Shown: positions 1 through 9,829, counted from the first letter of the stretch. The stretch: 47,128 nt of DNA from Bacteroidales bacterium (GCA_014860665.1 JACZJI010000033.1:1-47128), one strand, 5' to 3'. Numbers and translations: made by a program. The notes: generated from the letters alone by a model not told the origin.

Positions 1-235
1 GTTTGTGATCAGACATTTTCCCATCATCAGATATGACCTGGTAGCCAGTGTCCACAATTATCTTTTCTATTGTTTTTTGGTCAATGTCGTTTTCGTTATA
101 TTTGATATGTGCTTTCTCGGTCGTAACATTTACTTCGGCAGATTCAATAGCTGGGTCTCGTTTTAGGGCTATACCGATGTTAGCAGCACATGAAGCGCAG
201 TGCATACCGCCGATATTTAAAGTAAGGGTTTTCAT
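1..235 (-). CDS. Heavy-metal-associated (HMA) domain protein, copper chaperone or N-terminus of a copper P-type ATPase (partial)
   Basis: The reading frame starts at the ATG complementary to 233-235 and runs off the left edge, so only about 78 residues are visible. Residues 10-15 hold the metal-binding motif GMHCASC; the two cysteines bind Cu(I) in CopZ-like chaperones and in the N-terminal domains of CopA ATPases. The rest matches a beta-alpha-beta-beta-alpha-beta HMA fold, ending with a GYQV strand near residue 66. The sequence continues past the usual end of a 68-70-residue chaperone into a polar DGKMSDHK linker, which slightly favours the start of a CopA-type pump, but this cannot be settled here. 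It lies 38 bp downstream of atpB on the same strand and could be cotranscribed with it. Confidence 0.8.
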   Translation of the reverse strand, partial: MKTLTLNIGGMHCASCAANIGIALKRDPAIESAEVNVTTEKAHIKYNENDIDQKTIEKIIVDTGYQVISDDGKMSDHK

Positions 236-273
236 ATATAATTATTTAATGATTAGTAAATAATTTCAAACTA

Positions 274-1394
274 TTAATGTTCGGGCTCTGCCAGGGCGAG
301 GCCAAAGTAAAGCGCCGAAAGAATTACGAAAACATATGCCTGGATGAATGAAATCAAAACCTCAAGCAAATCCAAAAAGATAGAGAATCCAACTGAAACA
401 AGTGAAACCCCGTAACCAGACCTATGGCCATCTTTCCAAAAATAAAAATTAATCCGATAAATCCAAGGATTACAATGTGGCCTGCAATCATGTTGGCAAA
501 GAGACGGATCATAAGTACGATAGGCTTTGTAAAAATTCCCATTATTTCTACAATAGGCATCAAAGGAAATGGAAGCTTTAACCACCACGGTACTCCAGGC
601 GTATTAATAACATCTTTCCAGTAATGTTTGTTTCCCTGATAAGTTGTGATGGCGAAAGTAAAAGCAGCCATTACTCCGGTAACGGCAATGCTTCCTGTTA
701 CACTGAATCCCCAGGGGAAAAACGGTACAACTCCCATCAGGTTACTGAAAAAGATGAAGAAAAACAGCGATAACAGGAATGGCGTGAATTTTTCGTAATG
801 TTTTTCTCCAATTGAAGAAAGTGCAATTTCATCACGGACCATCAAAATCAATGGCTCTACGGCTGACTGAAATCCTTTGGGAGCCTTTCCTTTCCTTTTC
901 TTGTAGGATTTGGCAACTCCAAGGAAAATCAGTACCAACAAAAAGGCATTGATAATTACCGATGCCGCCATTTTGGTGATGGATAAATCCAACGTTGGCC
1001 TTACAATTTTTCCGTCAGCATCTTTCCTGACAATCTTGTTTGTATTGATGTCTTTTTCTTCATCAATAAAATAACCTTTATAAACGCCATCATTATGATG
1101 AAATTCGGACGACCAGAAGGTAATCCAGTGACCTTGGTCGTAAAGAATAATCGGCAAGGGGACGGAAACATGATGTTCTCCGATGGAAAGAATGTGCCAC
1201 TCGTAGCTGTCGGTAATGTGTTCGATGATTAAATTACCGACCTTATTACCTTCTTCCTTGACCTTGTCTTCCTTTTGTACAGCTTGCTCTTGTCCGTTAA
1301 CAGTATTTCCCAGGGCATGATGTGCAGGCCCGGCGAAAAAAACGAAAAACAAGAGCGCCATAAGTACCTTGTTTACAATGCTTTTCTTGTCCAT
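274..1394 (-). pseudogene. atpB: F0 ATP synthase subunit a, atpB, interrupted by a -1 frameshift near the 3' end
   Basis: Subunit a forms the proton half-channels against the c-ring in the inner membrane. The frame from 1394 gives an N-terminal hydrophobic segment, a roughly 100-residue periplasmic region typical of Bacteroidota AtpB, and the membrane core with the essential arginine in MIRLFANMIAGH. At about 408-415 the frame shifts. The original frame ends in a non-homologous tail at 354, while the other frame continues the family C-terminus (VSLVSV, FIQAYVF with the conserved Gln) to a TAA at 274-276. Adding one G in the G4 run (408-411 on the plus strand) or just before it restores about 373 residues. 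Either this is a consensus error or the gene is truly broken. atpE/F/H/A/G, which usually follow atpB, are absent; an HMA gene follows instead. Confidence 0.85.
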
Positions 1395-1916
1395 TTACAA
1401 AAAGGATCTTCGTTTTTATTATAGCGTGCAATTTTACGAATAAAAGCTGGAAATGGGAAAGGAAAATTTAGGAAATTAGAAAAATGTCAAATTAAATCTT
1501 CTTAAAATCTGTTTTGAAAGACAGTTTCTGGGTGAAAAAAGAGCGCATTAGATATTGAATACGAATATATTATAATTGTGTAAATCAAAATTAAATATAA
1601 TCATTATAAATAGAGTTTTTACCATATTTAATGCACTTTTTGTTTAGAAAGTTTAGCGTTTGTGTTTTTCGCCGGGCTAAATGTGAAAATTAAACAATAA
1701 ATCCCGTGTGTATATTTGCAATGATGCAAATAACATGATTATGAATTATAGCTGTTTTGAGAAATCTCAAATTTAGGTTTATTGGATCTAAAGAAAGCTA
1801 AAAACGGAAAATACAGTTGACTTTAAAAAAACATGATATTAATAAAAAAAACGGGATGCTTTTCAATTAAAAGCATCCCGTTTTTTAAAATTTTTATTGA
1901 AACAAGTCAAAAACCA
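1395..1916. other. Gene-free AT-rich spacer (522 bp)
   Basis: No convincing gene is present between the atpB start and the lipoprotein stop. It contains the terminator at 1845-1886 and, for atpB on the minus strand, a near-match to the Bacteroidota -7 box (TAAAATTG, complementary to 1429-1436). Nothing else stands out. Confidence 0.6.
1845..1886 (-). terminator. Intrinsic terminator of the 188-residue lipoprotein gene
   Basis: ACGGGATGCTTT (1851-1862) pairs perfectly with AAAGCATCCCGT (1870-1881). The stem is flanked by an A-run on the left and a T-run on the right, so it could work in both directions. It lies 30 bp beyond the stop of the minus-strand gene at 1917. Confidence 0.9.
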
Positions 1917-2483
1917 TCAAACTGAGCCCAGAGGATTTGCAACCATGGTAGTGTTGATTTTAACCGTAAGGGTAAAATGAACGTTGTCCTGATCAGAGGT
2001 TCCCGAGAGTGTCACCGTAAATGATTTTTTCCCGTTCAAAAGCTGGCCCAACTGGTCAAGTTGGCCCTGCGAATTATCCAATACCAGGTTTGTTCCGTTG
2101 GTGATGGAAATACTGCTGGTTTGCCAACCAAAACTTTCAGTTCCGGTTTTAACTTGCAACGAAACATTGGTAAGGTTGATTGGAGTGGAAACATTCGTGA
2201 AAATTGCAGTAACGGAATCTACCTGCCAGCTTTTGATGTAATTTTCATACTTGGCTACCAATGTATCGGTAGTTGGATCAATCGTCACTGAATCGTTAAA
2301 AGTGTAGCTACCCTGAGTTGACATAATACTTGATGCAGGTGGTATGGTTACCTGAATGTCAAACGGCAGACTTGGGTGTAAAGTAACGTCGGCTAATGGG
2401 GTAAGCTTTGAGCAGCCTACAAAAAATAGTCCAACGGCTATGATAGCAAACATTGAAAGAATTTTATGTTTTGTTGTTTTCAT
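1917..2483 (-). CDS. Hypothetical lipoprotein, 188 residues
   Basis: The N-terminus is a lipoprotein signal peptide: basic start, hydrophobic stretch AIIAVGLFF, then the lipobox VGCSK with the acylated cysteine at about residue 24. The mature part is rich in Ser, Thr, Asn and alternating hydrophobic residues (VTIPPASS, VKTGTESFGW, FTVTLSGTSD), which suggests a beta-sandwich exposed at the cell surface or in the periplasm. I do not recognise a catalytic motif or a named family. It is monocistronic, with its own terminator downstream and a 308-bp spacer upstream. Function unknown. Confidence 0.8.
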   Translation of the reverse strand: MKTTKHKILSMFAIIAVGLFFVGCSKLTPLADVTLHPSLPFDIQVTIPPASSIMSTQGSYTFNDSVTIDPTTDTLVAKYENYIKSWQVDSVTAIFTNVSTPINLTNVSLQVKTGTESFGWQTSSISITNGTNLVLDNSQGQLDQLGQLLNGKKSFTVTLSGTSDQDNVHFTLTVKINTTMVANPLGSV

Positions 2484-2791
2484 AGTGATGAGGATTGATA
2501 ATGTTTTAAAAGACGTGTAAAAATATATATAATTGAGGTTGATATCAAGCCTGTTTAGAATTATTAAAAATAAAAAATCTTAATTATTCTGATTTTATAG
2601 CAACAGAGCGGTTTATAGCTCTGTTGCAAACGTTATAAATCTGTATTTTTTATAATTTGCACTGAAGTTATCTGTCTAGTTTGGCCTTATCCAAGATAAA
2701 TTTGTCTCTTTCTACCCTGAATTCAATAAATGACTAACTTTACTTTTCAAAAACAAAATAGATAACCAATTAATAATCAAGGAGGTTAGAC
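2484..2791. promoter_or_regulatory. Divergent spacer between lipoprotein and eno
   Basis: This AT-rich spacer separates two divergent genes. On the plus strand TAAATTTG (2697-2704) matches the -7 consensus TAnnTTTG, without a clear -33 TTTG at 19-21 bp. TAACTTTA (2735-2742) is a weaker alternative. The enolase Shine-Dalgarno is at 2779-2786. No gene is visible. Confidence 0.35.
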
Positions 2792-4066
2792 ATGTTAAAC
2801 AACAAAATAAGTGGCTTAAGAGCCATGGAAATTTTGGATTCCAGGGGAAATCCAACAGTAAGAGTTTATGTAGAACTGAGCGACGGTACAGTCGCTAATG
2901 CTTCCGTTCCTTCTGGAGCTAGTACCGGTGAAAACGAAGCCATTGAATTGCGCGATGGTGATAAGAAAAGATATGGTGGAAAAGGTGTTTTGAAAGCAGT
3001 TGAAAATGTCAACAAAAAGATTGCACCGGCTCTTATGGGCATGCATGCCCACGAACAATCCAGTATCGACAGGAAAATGATTGAACTGGATGGTACCGAA
3101 AACAAATCCAAATTAGGTGCCAATGCCATTTTGGGTGTTTCAATGGCTGTTGCCCGTGCTGCTGCTGAGTCAGCTCGTATTCCGTTATATCAATATCTCG
3201 GTGGTGCCGGTGCTAGAAGAATTCCGGTTCCTGCAATGAACATCATCAATGGTGGTGAACATGCTGACAACAGTGTGGATTTTCAGGAATTTATGGCTGT
3301 TCCTGTTGGAGCTCCTAACTTCCGTGAAGGGTTACGCTATGTTGCAGAAACTTTCCATATTCTGAAAGGTATTCTGAAAAATCGCGGTATGGCAACTGGC
3401 GTAGGTGACGAAGGTGGTTTTGCACCGAACCTTGCAAGCAATGAAGATGCTATCGAAACCATTATCGAAGCTATTGAAAAAGCTGGCTACAAACCTGGAA
3501 AAGATATTGCCATTGCTATTGACAGTGCAGCCAGTTCATTTACTACTGGTCCTGGTCAATATGATTTGAAATGGTCAGGTTTAGGAAAATTGAACAGCGA
3601 CGAAATGATCAGCCTTGCTGAAAAATGGGTTTCTAAATATCCTATTGTTTCCTGGGAAGATCCTTTGTCAGAAAATGACTGGGATGGTTTTAAGAAATTT
3701 ACCGACCGCCTGGGCAGCCAAATTGAAGTTGTTGGTGACGACCTCTGTGTTACAAACACCAAATATATCGCCCGCGGAATAAAAGAAGGTTCTGCCAATG
3801 CCGCTTTGATCAAATTGAACCAGATTGGTTCTGTTTCCGAAACCATCGAAGCAGTTCGCATGTGCCGCGATAACAACTGGCGTTACTTCATGTCACATCG
3901 TTCCGGTGAAACCTCGGATACTTTCCTGGCTGACTTTGCAGTTGCCATGGACGGTGGACAATTGAAGACCGGTTCCGCCAGCCGCAGCGAACGTTTGGCT
4001 AAGTACAACCGTCTTCTGGAAATTGAAGAAGAACTGGGTAGTTCTTCATTTTACTACTGGAAATAA
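2792..4066 (+). CDS. eno: Enolase (phosphopyruvate hydratase)
   Basis: Converts 2-phosphoglycerate to phosphoenolpyruvate in glycolysis, in the cytosol. The 424-residue length is normal for the family. Visible motifs are the N-terminal [19 protein letters not shown], the catalytic glutamate region [10 protein letters not shown], magnesium ligands in DSAASSF, SWEDPL and VGDDL, the catalytic lysine in ALIKLNQIG, and the signature MSHRSGET. The start is fixed by an unusually strong Shine-Dalgarno AAGGAGGT (2779-2786) 5 bp before the ATG, which is uncommon among genes in this window and fits a highly expressed gene. A terminator follows at 4092-4120. It is probably monocistronic. Confidence 0.98.
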   Translation: MLNNKISGLRAMEILDSRGNPTVRVYVELSDGTVANASVPSGASTGENEAIELRDGDKKRYGGKGVLKAVENVNKKIAPALMGMHAHEQSSIDRKMIELDGTENKSKLGANAILGVSMAVARAAAESARIPLYQYLGGAGARRIPVPAMNIINGGEHADNSVDFQEFMAVPVGAPNFREGLRYVAETFHILKGILKNRGMATGVGDEGGFAPNLASNEDAIETIIEAIEKAGYKPGKDIAIAIDSAASSFTTGPGQYDLKWSGLGKLNSDEMISLAEKWVSKYPIVSWEDPLSENDWDGFKKFTDRLGSQIEVVGDDLCVTNTKYIARGIKEGSANAALIKLNQIGSVSETIEAVRMCRDNNWRYFMSHRSGETSDTFLADFAVAMDGGQLKTGSASRSERLAKYNRLLEIEEELGSSSFYYWK

Positions 4067-4091
4067 AATCCACAAATTCATGATTGTTTTC

Positions 4092-4121
4092 AAGGGCTGT
4101 CCTTCGGGATGGCCCTTTTTT
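4092..4121 (+). terminator. Intrinsic terminator of eno
   Basis: AAGGGCTGTCC (4092-4102), a TTCG tetraloop (4103-4106) and GGATGGCCCTT (4107-4117) form an 11-bp stem with two G-T wobbles, followed by a T-run. Confidence 0.92.
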
Positions 4122-4177
4122 ATTATTAAATAAGGGAAATTATTTTTCAAATCCTTTTGGATTTTTGACTATATTGC

Positions 4178-6454
4178 ATGAAGATTGTATTTCAGTGGTC
4201 TGAAAAACAGCTTTATATCAACAAGAGTATGAAAGAAAAAGTTCAAAGCAGCATCCAGAAACAAATGGGAACTGCTCCCGTCTATTTTACTGCAATTTCT
4301 ACAATTTTAGGAGCTATTCTTTTTCTGAGGTTTGGCTTTGCAGTGGGGACTGTCGGAGTCGCCGGAGTAATCATCCTTATTTTAATTGGTCACATGGTTA
4401 CCCTGCCAACTTCTATGGCTATTTCTGAGATTGCAACCAATCAAAAAGTTGAAGGTGGCGGAGAATATTATATGATTTCCCGTTCTTTTGGGTTGAACAT
4501 TGGAGCGACAATAGGTATTTCCTTGTATTTTTCTCAAGCCATCAGTGTTGCATTTTATATTATTGCTTTTGCAGAAGCATTTCGCCCATTGGCGGATTTT
4601 ATTCAGCTTCACTATCAGGTTTATATTCCTCCAAGGGCAATTTCTATTCCTTCCTTGCTTTTATTAGGATTGCTTATCTGGAAGAATGGAGCCTCTCTGG
4701 GCGTAAAAATGCTTTATGTAGTAGTGACCATGCTGTTGGTTTCCTTGCTGGCATTCTTTTTAGGGCAGAGGGTACCGGATTTTTCTTCGCCATCTGAGGC
4801 GGCTCCTTTCTTCGGACAAATGGATCAACTGTTTATTGTTTTTGCTATTATTTTCCCTGCATTTACTGGAATGGATGCGGGTGTGGGATTATCCGGCGAA
4901 TTGAAAAAACCGCAGATTTCAATTCCAAAAGGAACACTTTGGGCTACCCTGACAGGGATGATTATTTACATTTTTGTGGTTTTAAAGCTGGAAGCTTCAG
5001 CTACTGCACAGGAGTTGGTTTCCCAGCCTCTTATTATGAGCAAGATTGCATTGTTTGGATGGCTTCTTATCCCACTTGGCTTGGCGGCGGCTACCCTTTC
5101 CAGCGCTATTGGGTCAATATTGGTAGCCCCAAGAACGCTTCAGGCCATTGCCCTGGATCATTCCTTGCCATCAAATCAATTGAATCAGTTTCTTTGTAAG
5201 GGAATAGGAAAAACAGGAGAACCAAGAAATGCAACCTTGGTTTCCCTGGCAATCGCCTTAGTTTTTGTAAGCCTTGGTGGAATTGATGTGGTTGCAAAAA
5301 TTATTTCCATGTTTTTTATGGTAACTTATGCAGCCATGAACCTGATTTCCTTTTTCAATCATTTTGGTGCCGATCCTTCCTATCGTCCTGCTTTTAGATC
5401 AAAATGGTATTTCTCATTGGCTGGTTTTCTAATGGCCACACTCTTAATGTTTTTGATGAGTCCTGTTTATGCAACAGTTTCAATTGTTGCAATCCTGATT
5501 ATTTATGGGGTAATAAATCGAGTGCATCATCAACGGGCGGGCCTCGAATCAATTTTTCAGGGGGTGATGTTTCAAATCAGCCGTAAGATTGCTGTGTATT
5601 TACAGGGAGCTGCCAAAAATAATGAGTCCTGGAGACCTTCTGCAATCTGTATTTCTTCTGAAACTTTCGAAAGGGATAAAATCTTTGATTTATTGAACTG
5701 GATTTCTTATTCACACGGATTCGGCACTTACATTCATTATATAGAAGGTTATTATTCAAAGGAAAAACATCGGGAAGCTCAGCAAATAATGGATCGCCTG
5801 ATATTAAAAGCCAGCAAAACTGTGGGGAATATGATCGTTGATACAGTTATTTCGCCTTCTTACACATCAGCCATTGCACAGCTTATTCAGATTCCTGGTA
5901 TAACCGGAATGGAAAACAACATGGTGATATTTGAGTACGATAAACAAAAACCCGAGAAATTGACAAGGGTGATTGAGAACCTGCGGATGGTGGAAGCTGG
6001 TGATTTTGACATTTGCATCCTGGGAAGCTCCATGCGGAACATCAAATACGACAATGGTATTCATATCTGGATCAGAGATATTAACAGAGATAATGAGCGT
6101 TTGATGATCCTGCTTAGCTATGTTATCATGGGGCATCCATATTGGAAAAATGCACGAATGAACCTTTTTATTCTCAGCGACAAATCAAAAATGGAGGAAA
6201 CAGCAAAAAGCATCAATCAGTTTGTGCTGGAGGGAAGGCTTCCTGTTTCAAAGAATAATATCACTGTTGTTGAACAGGAACCTGATGTGAATTTTCGCAC
6301 AATTATTGGAAGATATTCGTCTGAAGCGGCGTTGACTATCGTGGGATTTTACAATGAACAATTAAAGCACGAGGGAGAAAAACACTTCCAGGGTTTCGAC
6401 GCTGTTGGTGATATTTTGTTTGTGAATGCTCACAAATTATTGGAAATAAGTTAA
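4178..6454 (+). CDS. SLC12-like cation-chloride cotransporter / APC-superfamily permease
   Basis: A 758-residue inner-membrane carrier. Residues about 30-460 hold roughly 12 membrane segments of the amino acid-polyamine-organocation fold. The first helix, with ILGAILFLRFGFAVG, followed by GGGEYYMISRSFG closely resembles eukaryotic Na-K-Cl/K-Cl cotransporters (SLC12). Residues about 465-758 form a soluble C-terminal domain with alternating strands and helices (MIVDTVIS, DICILGSS, IHIWIRD), as in the cytoplasmic tail of SLC12 proteins. The first ATG is used here, but the ATG at 4229 (MKEKVQSS) is equally plausible because neither has a clear ribosome site. Neighbouring K+ uptake genes support an ion rather than amino acid substrate; the ion specificity is inferred. 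Confidence 0.8.
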   Translation: MKIVFQWSEKQLYINKSMKEKVQSSIQKQMGTAPVYFTAISTILGAILFLRFGFAVGTVGVAGVIILILIGHMVTLPTSMAISEIATNQKVEGGGEYYMISRSFGLNIGATIGISLYFSQAISVAFYIIAFAEAFRPLADFIQLHYQVYIPPRAISIPSLLLLGLLIWKNGASLGVKMLYVVVTMLLVSLLAFFLGQRVPDFSSPSEAAPFFGQMDQLFIVFAIIFPAFTGMDAGVGLSGELKKPQISIPKGTLWATLTGMIIYIFVVLKLEASATAQELVSQPLIMSKIALFGWLLIPLGLAAATLSSAIGSILVAPRTLQAIALDHSLPSNQLNQFLCKGIGKTGEPRNATLVSLAIALVFVSLGGIDVVAKIISMFFMVTYAAMNLISFFNHFGADPSYRPAFRSKWYFSLAGFLMATLLMFLMSPVYATVSIVAILIIYGVINRVHHQRAGLESIFQGVMFQISRKIAVYLQGAAKNNESWRPSAICISSETFERDKIFDLLNWISYSHGFGTYIHYIEGYYSKEKHREAQQIMDRLILKASKTVGNMIVDTVISPSYTSAIAQLIQIPGITGMENNMVIFEYDKQKPEKLTRVIENLRMVEAGDFDICILGSSMRNIKYDNGIHIWIRDINRDNERLMILLSYVIMGHPYWKNARMNLFILSDKSKMEETAKSINQFVLEGRLPVSKNNITVVEQEPDVNFRTIIGRYSSEAALTIVGFYNEQLKHEGEKHFQGFDAVGDILFVNAHKLLEIS

Positions 6455-6609
6455 ATCGTAAAGATAGTTTGATCCTTTGTTAAATTTCACCGGATGCTAA
6501 AATGCCATCTCGCATTTGTGGGTAGAGTTTCTGTTAATAACGCTGAAAGACTGAGTTTATTAATTAAAGATTCGATTAGAGTTTTTTAACATTTCTTTCG
6601 ATATTTGGT

Positions 6610-6617
6610 TACTTTTG
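6610..6617 (+). promoter_or_regulatory. Putative -7 promoter box of trkA-trkH
   Basis: TACTTTTG is a full match to the Bacteroidota -7 consensus TAnnTTTG, 32 bp before the trkA start. The -33 element is poor (a T-run near 6582-6587, spacer about 22 bp). Confidence 0.45.
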
Positions 6618-6649
6618 TAATAGTATCAACAATAATCTGAAGAAGAATT

Positions 6650-7345
6650 ATGCCTAATAATCAATTTGTTGTTATTGGAATTGGACAATTTGGAGAAGCA
6701 ATAGCCCGTTCGCTTTCGAAAAAAGGGGCGGAAGTAATGGCAATTGATAAGAGCCAGGAGAAGATTGATTACATTGCCAATGATGTGGCTTATGCTGTGG
6801 CGCTGGATTCGACGGATAAAAATGCATTGATTTCCCAGAATATTCAAAATTATGATGCGGTTGTTATTGCAATCGGCGAGGATTTTGAAGAGTTGCTTCT
6901 TACTGCGGTGAATTTGATAGAGCTCAACATAAAAAGAATTATTGTACGGGCTAAAGGAAAGGTAAACCGCTTAATTTTGGAAAAACTCGGACTAAAGGAA
7001 ATTTTCTCTCCTGAATTTGAAGTAGGAAAAGTAGTTGCCGAAAGGCTTTTAAATCCAAGCATTGTGAATGTTTTGGACCTTCCGGATGGTTATGTCATCA
7101 CAGAAATCAAAGCACCTAAATCCATTATTGGCCAAACCCTGGAATCCATCAAACTTCGTGAAGCTTACAATATAAACCTGGTTACTATCAGGAATGAAGC
7201 AGAAGAGGTAAAAGGTAACAAAATTGTTCAAACCCAGCATATCACAGGAGTTCCTCAGGCTGATACCGTAATTGGTGAACATGACTATATTATTGTTTTT
7301 GGAAGCGCAAAAGATGTGGAAAAATTTATCGACATAAACAGTTAA
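6650..7345 (+). CDS. trkA: Potassium uptake regulatory subunit TrkA/KtrA (RCK protein)
   Basis: A cytosolic gating subunit that binds nucleotides and controls the TrkH/KtrB channel-like transporter. At 231 residues it has a single RCK_N plus RCK_C unit, so it is KtrA-sized rather than the double-length enterobacterial TrkA. The Rossmann motif GIGQFGEAIA lies at residues 10-19, and the acidic residue closing the second strand (AIDKSQ) is the usual NAD/ATP ribose ligand. The RCK_C domain begins near residue 140 (VLDLPDGYVITEI). The trkH gene follows 6 bp after the stop, so the two are almost certainly cotranscribed. Confidence 0.93.
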   Translation: MPNNQFVVIGIGQFGEAIARSLSKKGAEVMAIDKSQEKIDYIANDVAYAVALDSTDKNALISQNIQNYDAVVIAIGEDFEELLLTAVNLIELNIKRIIVRAKGKVNRLILEKLGLKEIFSPEFEVGKVVAERLLNPSIVNVLDLPDGYVITEIKAPKSIIGQTLESIKLREAYNINLVTIRNEAEEVKGNKIVQTQHITGVPQADTVIGEHDYIIVFGSAKDVEKFIDINS

Positions 7346-7351
7346 AACCCC

Positions 7352-9151
7352 ATGCCTTCCAGAATTTTCAAATTCCGTGAAAATATAAACCTTCGCATCT
7401 TTAGCAGTAAGGCGTTTGTTATTAAGCTGTTTAGAGTTCTGAGTTTTTTTGTCTTTGTTGCTGTCATTGCTTCGGGCGTTTATTTTTATGGTTTTCCTAA
7501 AACTCCCCAATCTTTATTAATCGACCAGAGAATCATCGGGTACAGTCTGACGTTTTTTGTCTTCCGTTACCTTATTTATATTTTCTATGATTTTCATCCT
7601 GTGGATTTCCTTAGGAAGAACAGGATGGAAGGTATCGTCTTGCTCTTCTTCATTATATATGTATCCTTCCCTAAATTTTTTAATTCTCTGATTTTTGAGC
7701 CGATTTTTAATGATATCGTCGAGAGCCATTCACACATTCTTTTTCAGGTTTATTTTATAAGCATATTTATTGTTGAGCTGGGGAAATCAGGACCAAAGCT
7801 TACAGCTTTAAACTTGCGCCCGACTTCGTTACTGATACTTTCTTTTATGGTATTGATTGGTGCCGGAACGGGTTTACTGATGCTTCCTGAAATGACAACA
7901 ACCGGTCATATTAGTTTCCTGGATTCGCTTTTTACTTCGACCAGTGCCAGTTGCGTTACCGGACTTATCGTAGTGGATACGGCTACTTTTTTTACTTTAA
8001 AAGGAAAGCTGATAATCATGTTGCTTATTCAACTTGGCGGGATTAACATTATTTCATTTGCGACTTTCTTTGTTACCTTTTCCAAATCTCATGGAAACAT
8101 TAAATATCAATCTCTTATTAAGGATTTCTTAAGTGCCGACCGTTTATCGGATACAAAGCATCTATTGCGCAGTATTGTGCTTTTCAGCCTTTTGAGTGAA
8201 GCCATCGGAACAGTGTTGATTTATTTTTCCTGGGGGAATTTTCATTTCTCAAGTTGGCACGAGCAGATGTTTGACTCGTTATTTCATGCAATTTCGGCAT
8301 TCAACAATGCGGGATTTTCTACTTTTTCCAATAATCTTTTTGAAAGTGGTATCCGCAATCTTTATGCAATACAGATCGTAGTTATCTTACTCATTTTCTT
8401 TGGTGGATTTGGTTTCATGGCCATGGAAGATATTTTCAGCTGGAGCCGGATTAAAGAAAGGAGGAAAATGCCATGGAAACGTTTAAACATCAGTACGAAA
8501 GTAACGCTTTATATGTCATTGTCGTTGATAACCCTTGGAGCCATCATATTTTATCTTTTGGAAAAAAACACGTTGTTTGCTGGAGAAAATCCGTTTCAGA
8601 TTGCAGTTACCTCAATATTCCAGTCAGTAACAACAAGAACGGCTGGTTTTAATACTGTAGATATTTCCACTTTAAAAACGCCTGTACTTATCATGTTTAT
8701 TTTCCTGATGTTTGTTGGCGCCGGTTCCGGTTCCACTGGTGGAGGGATTAAAGTAACCACCTTTGCAGTGATCGTAAAATCGGCACTGGCCACTATCAAG
8801 GGAGAAAAACATGTAGTTTTTTACAAAAGAACGGTTCCTTTTAGCGCCATCGACAGAGCCTATTCCATAGCGCTTTTTTCTATTACCATTATTTTTGTAT
8901 CTGCTTTTCTCCTTTCTATTACAGAACCAAATGTCGGATTTCTGAAATTACTTTTTGAGGAGTTTTCGGCATTCGGTACGGTTGGACTCTCAACCGGAAT
9001 TACGCCTCTTCTCTCTTCAGCCGGTAAAACAATTATTATTACATCGATGTTTGTCGGAAGGATTGGCTCTTTGACGTTAGCCATGGCTTTGAGTACAAGG
9101 GTGCTATCCACTAATTTCAAATACGCCGAATCCTCAATTATCGTTGGATAA
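7352..9151 (+). CDS. trkH: Potassium uptake transporter TrkH/KtrB
   Basis: The membrane subunit of the K+ uptake system, partner of the preceding RCK protein. Four pore-loop repeats are visible, each with the selectivity-filter glycine: TSASCVTGLIVVD, SAFNNAGFSTFS, TTRTAGFNTVDIS and SAFGTVGLSTGIT. At 599 residues it is longer than classical KtrB. The first 150 residues add about four extra hydrophobic segments (for example FFVFVAVIASGVYFY), a layout I associate with Bacteroidota members. A membrane loop rich in Gly and Ser (VGAGSGSTGGG) precedes the fourth repeat. No terminator is seen in the 180 bp after it. Confidence 0.94.
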   Translation: MPSRIFKFRENINLRIFSSKAFVIKLFRVLSFFVFVAVIASGVYFYGFPKTPQSLLIDQRIIGYSLTFFVFRYLIYIFYDFHPVDFLRKNRMEGIVLLFFIIYVSFPKFFNSLIFEPIFNDIVESHSHILFQVYFISIFIVELGKSGPKLTALNLRPTSLLILSFMVLIGAGTGLLMLPEMTTTGHISFLDSLFTSTSASCVTGLIVVDTATFFTLKGKLIIMLLIQLGGINIISFATFFVTFSKSHGNIKYQSLIKDFLSADRLSDTKHLLRSIVLFSLLSEAIGTVLIYFSWGNFHFSSWHEQMFDSLFHAISAFNNAGFSTFSNNLFESGIRNLYAIQIVVILLIFFGGFGFMAMEDIFSWSRIKERRKMPWKRLNISTKVTLYMSLSLITLGAIIFYLLEKNTLFAGENPFQIAVTSIFQSVTTRTAGFNTVDISTLKTPVLIMFIFLMFVGAGSGSTGGGIKVTTFAVIVKSALATIKGEKHVVFYKRTVPFSAIDRAYSIALFSITIIFVSAFLLSITEPNVGFLKLLFEEFSAFGTVGLSTGITPLLSSAGKTIIITSMFVGRIGSLTLAMALSTRVLSTNFKYAESSIIVG

Positions 9152-9252
9152 TTTATTGACTCTTTCCATTGCCTGTCAGGATATTGTGAAAGAATTCCTT
9201 GGTAATATCTTGGTTTTCTGAGATTTTTTTAGATTTTTTAAACTTTTAACTC

Positions 9253-9283
9253 TTTCTAAGTTCAAGGATGGGCATTATCTTTG
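9253..9283 (+). promoter_or_regulatory. Putative promoter of the 165-residue gene / P3A ATPase unit
   Basis: TATCTTTG (9276-9283) matches the -7 consensus, and TTTC (9253-9256) lies 19 bp upstream as a 3-of-4 match to the -33 TTTG. The start codon is 49 bp downstream. Confidence 0.5.
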
Positions 9284-9331
9284 ATGGTATGTTTCAATAA
9301 ATAAATAAAATTTATTCTAAAAAAAGACAAA

Positions 9332-9829
9332 ATGCAGATTGGTATTAAAAATAAAACAATGAATGAAATTATTCAGAACCAAAAAGAGGAATTAAAGGAT
9401 CTCATATATAAAGCTCCGGCCCTTATTACTTTATATGCCGTCAACCATAGAGGTGAATCCCTGGGCCCTTCAGAAGAAAGGGCTGCCATTATTTATCTCT
9501 CTATTTTGTGCAATCAGGGACCTGAAGAATTACAGGACTTCTTTGTTGACGTAAAAAAGACCTTTCAGGAATGTTTATCTAAGTTAGATAAGAGTTTGCC
9601 TAAGGGTGAGAAAGAAAGGAAGGCTGAAATTGAAGAACAATTGCTTCCGGTAAAACATTTCATAAATACCCTGCCGCTCAGTTATAAAACTATTTTCAAA
9701 GAAGCTTTGTTGGGCTTTCTTACCCATGCAAGAGGCGTTGTGGGAGACACCCTGGAGAGCGTAATACTTCCTTTTATCTCTGACAACCTTAGAAAAATTG
9801 AAAATGAAAGAATGCGTTGGATTTTATAA
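9332..9829 (+). CDS. Hypothetical cytosolic protein, 165 residues, upstream of a proton ATPase
   Basis: I do not recognise this family. The product has no signal peptide or membrane segment and appears mostly helical, with a charged middle (KKTFQECLSKLDKSLPKGEKERKAEIEEQ) that could form a short coiled coil. The first ATG is at 9332; a second in-frame ATG at 9359 (MNEIIQNQ) is a possible start. A promoter-like sequence precedes it and the P3A ATPase begins 55 bp after its stop with no terminator between, so the two are likely cotranscribed. A role linked to the ATPase is a positional guess only. Confidence 0.7.
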   Translation: MQIGIKNKTMNEIIQNQKEELKDLIYKAPALITLYAVNHRGESLGPSEERAAIIYLSILCNQGPEELQDFFVDVKKTFQECLSKLDKSLPKGEKERKAEIEEQLLPVKHFINTLPLSYKTIFKEALLGFLTHARGVVGDTLESVILPFISDNLRKIENERMRWIL

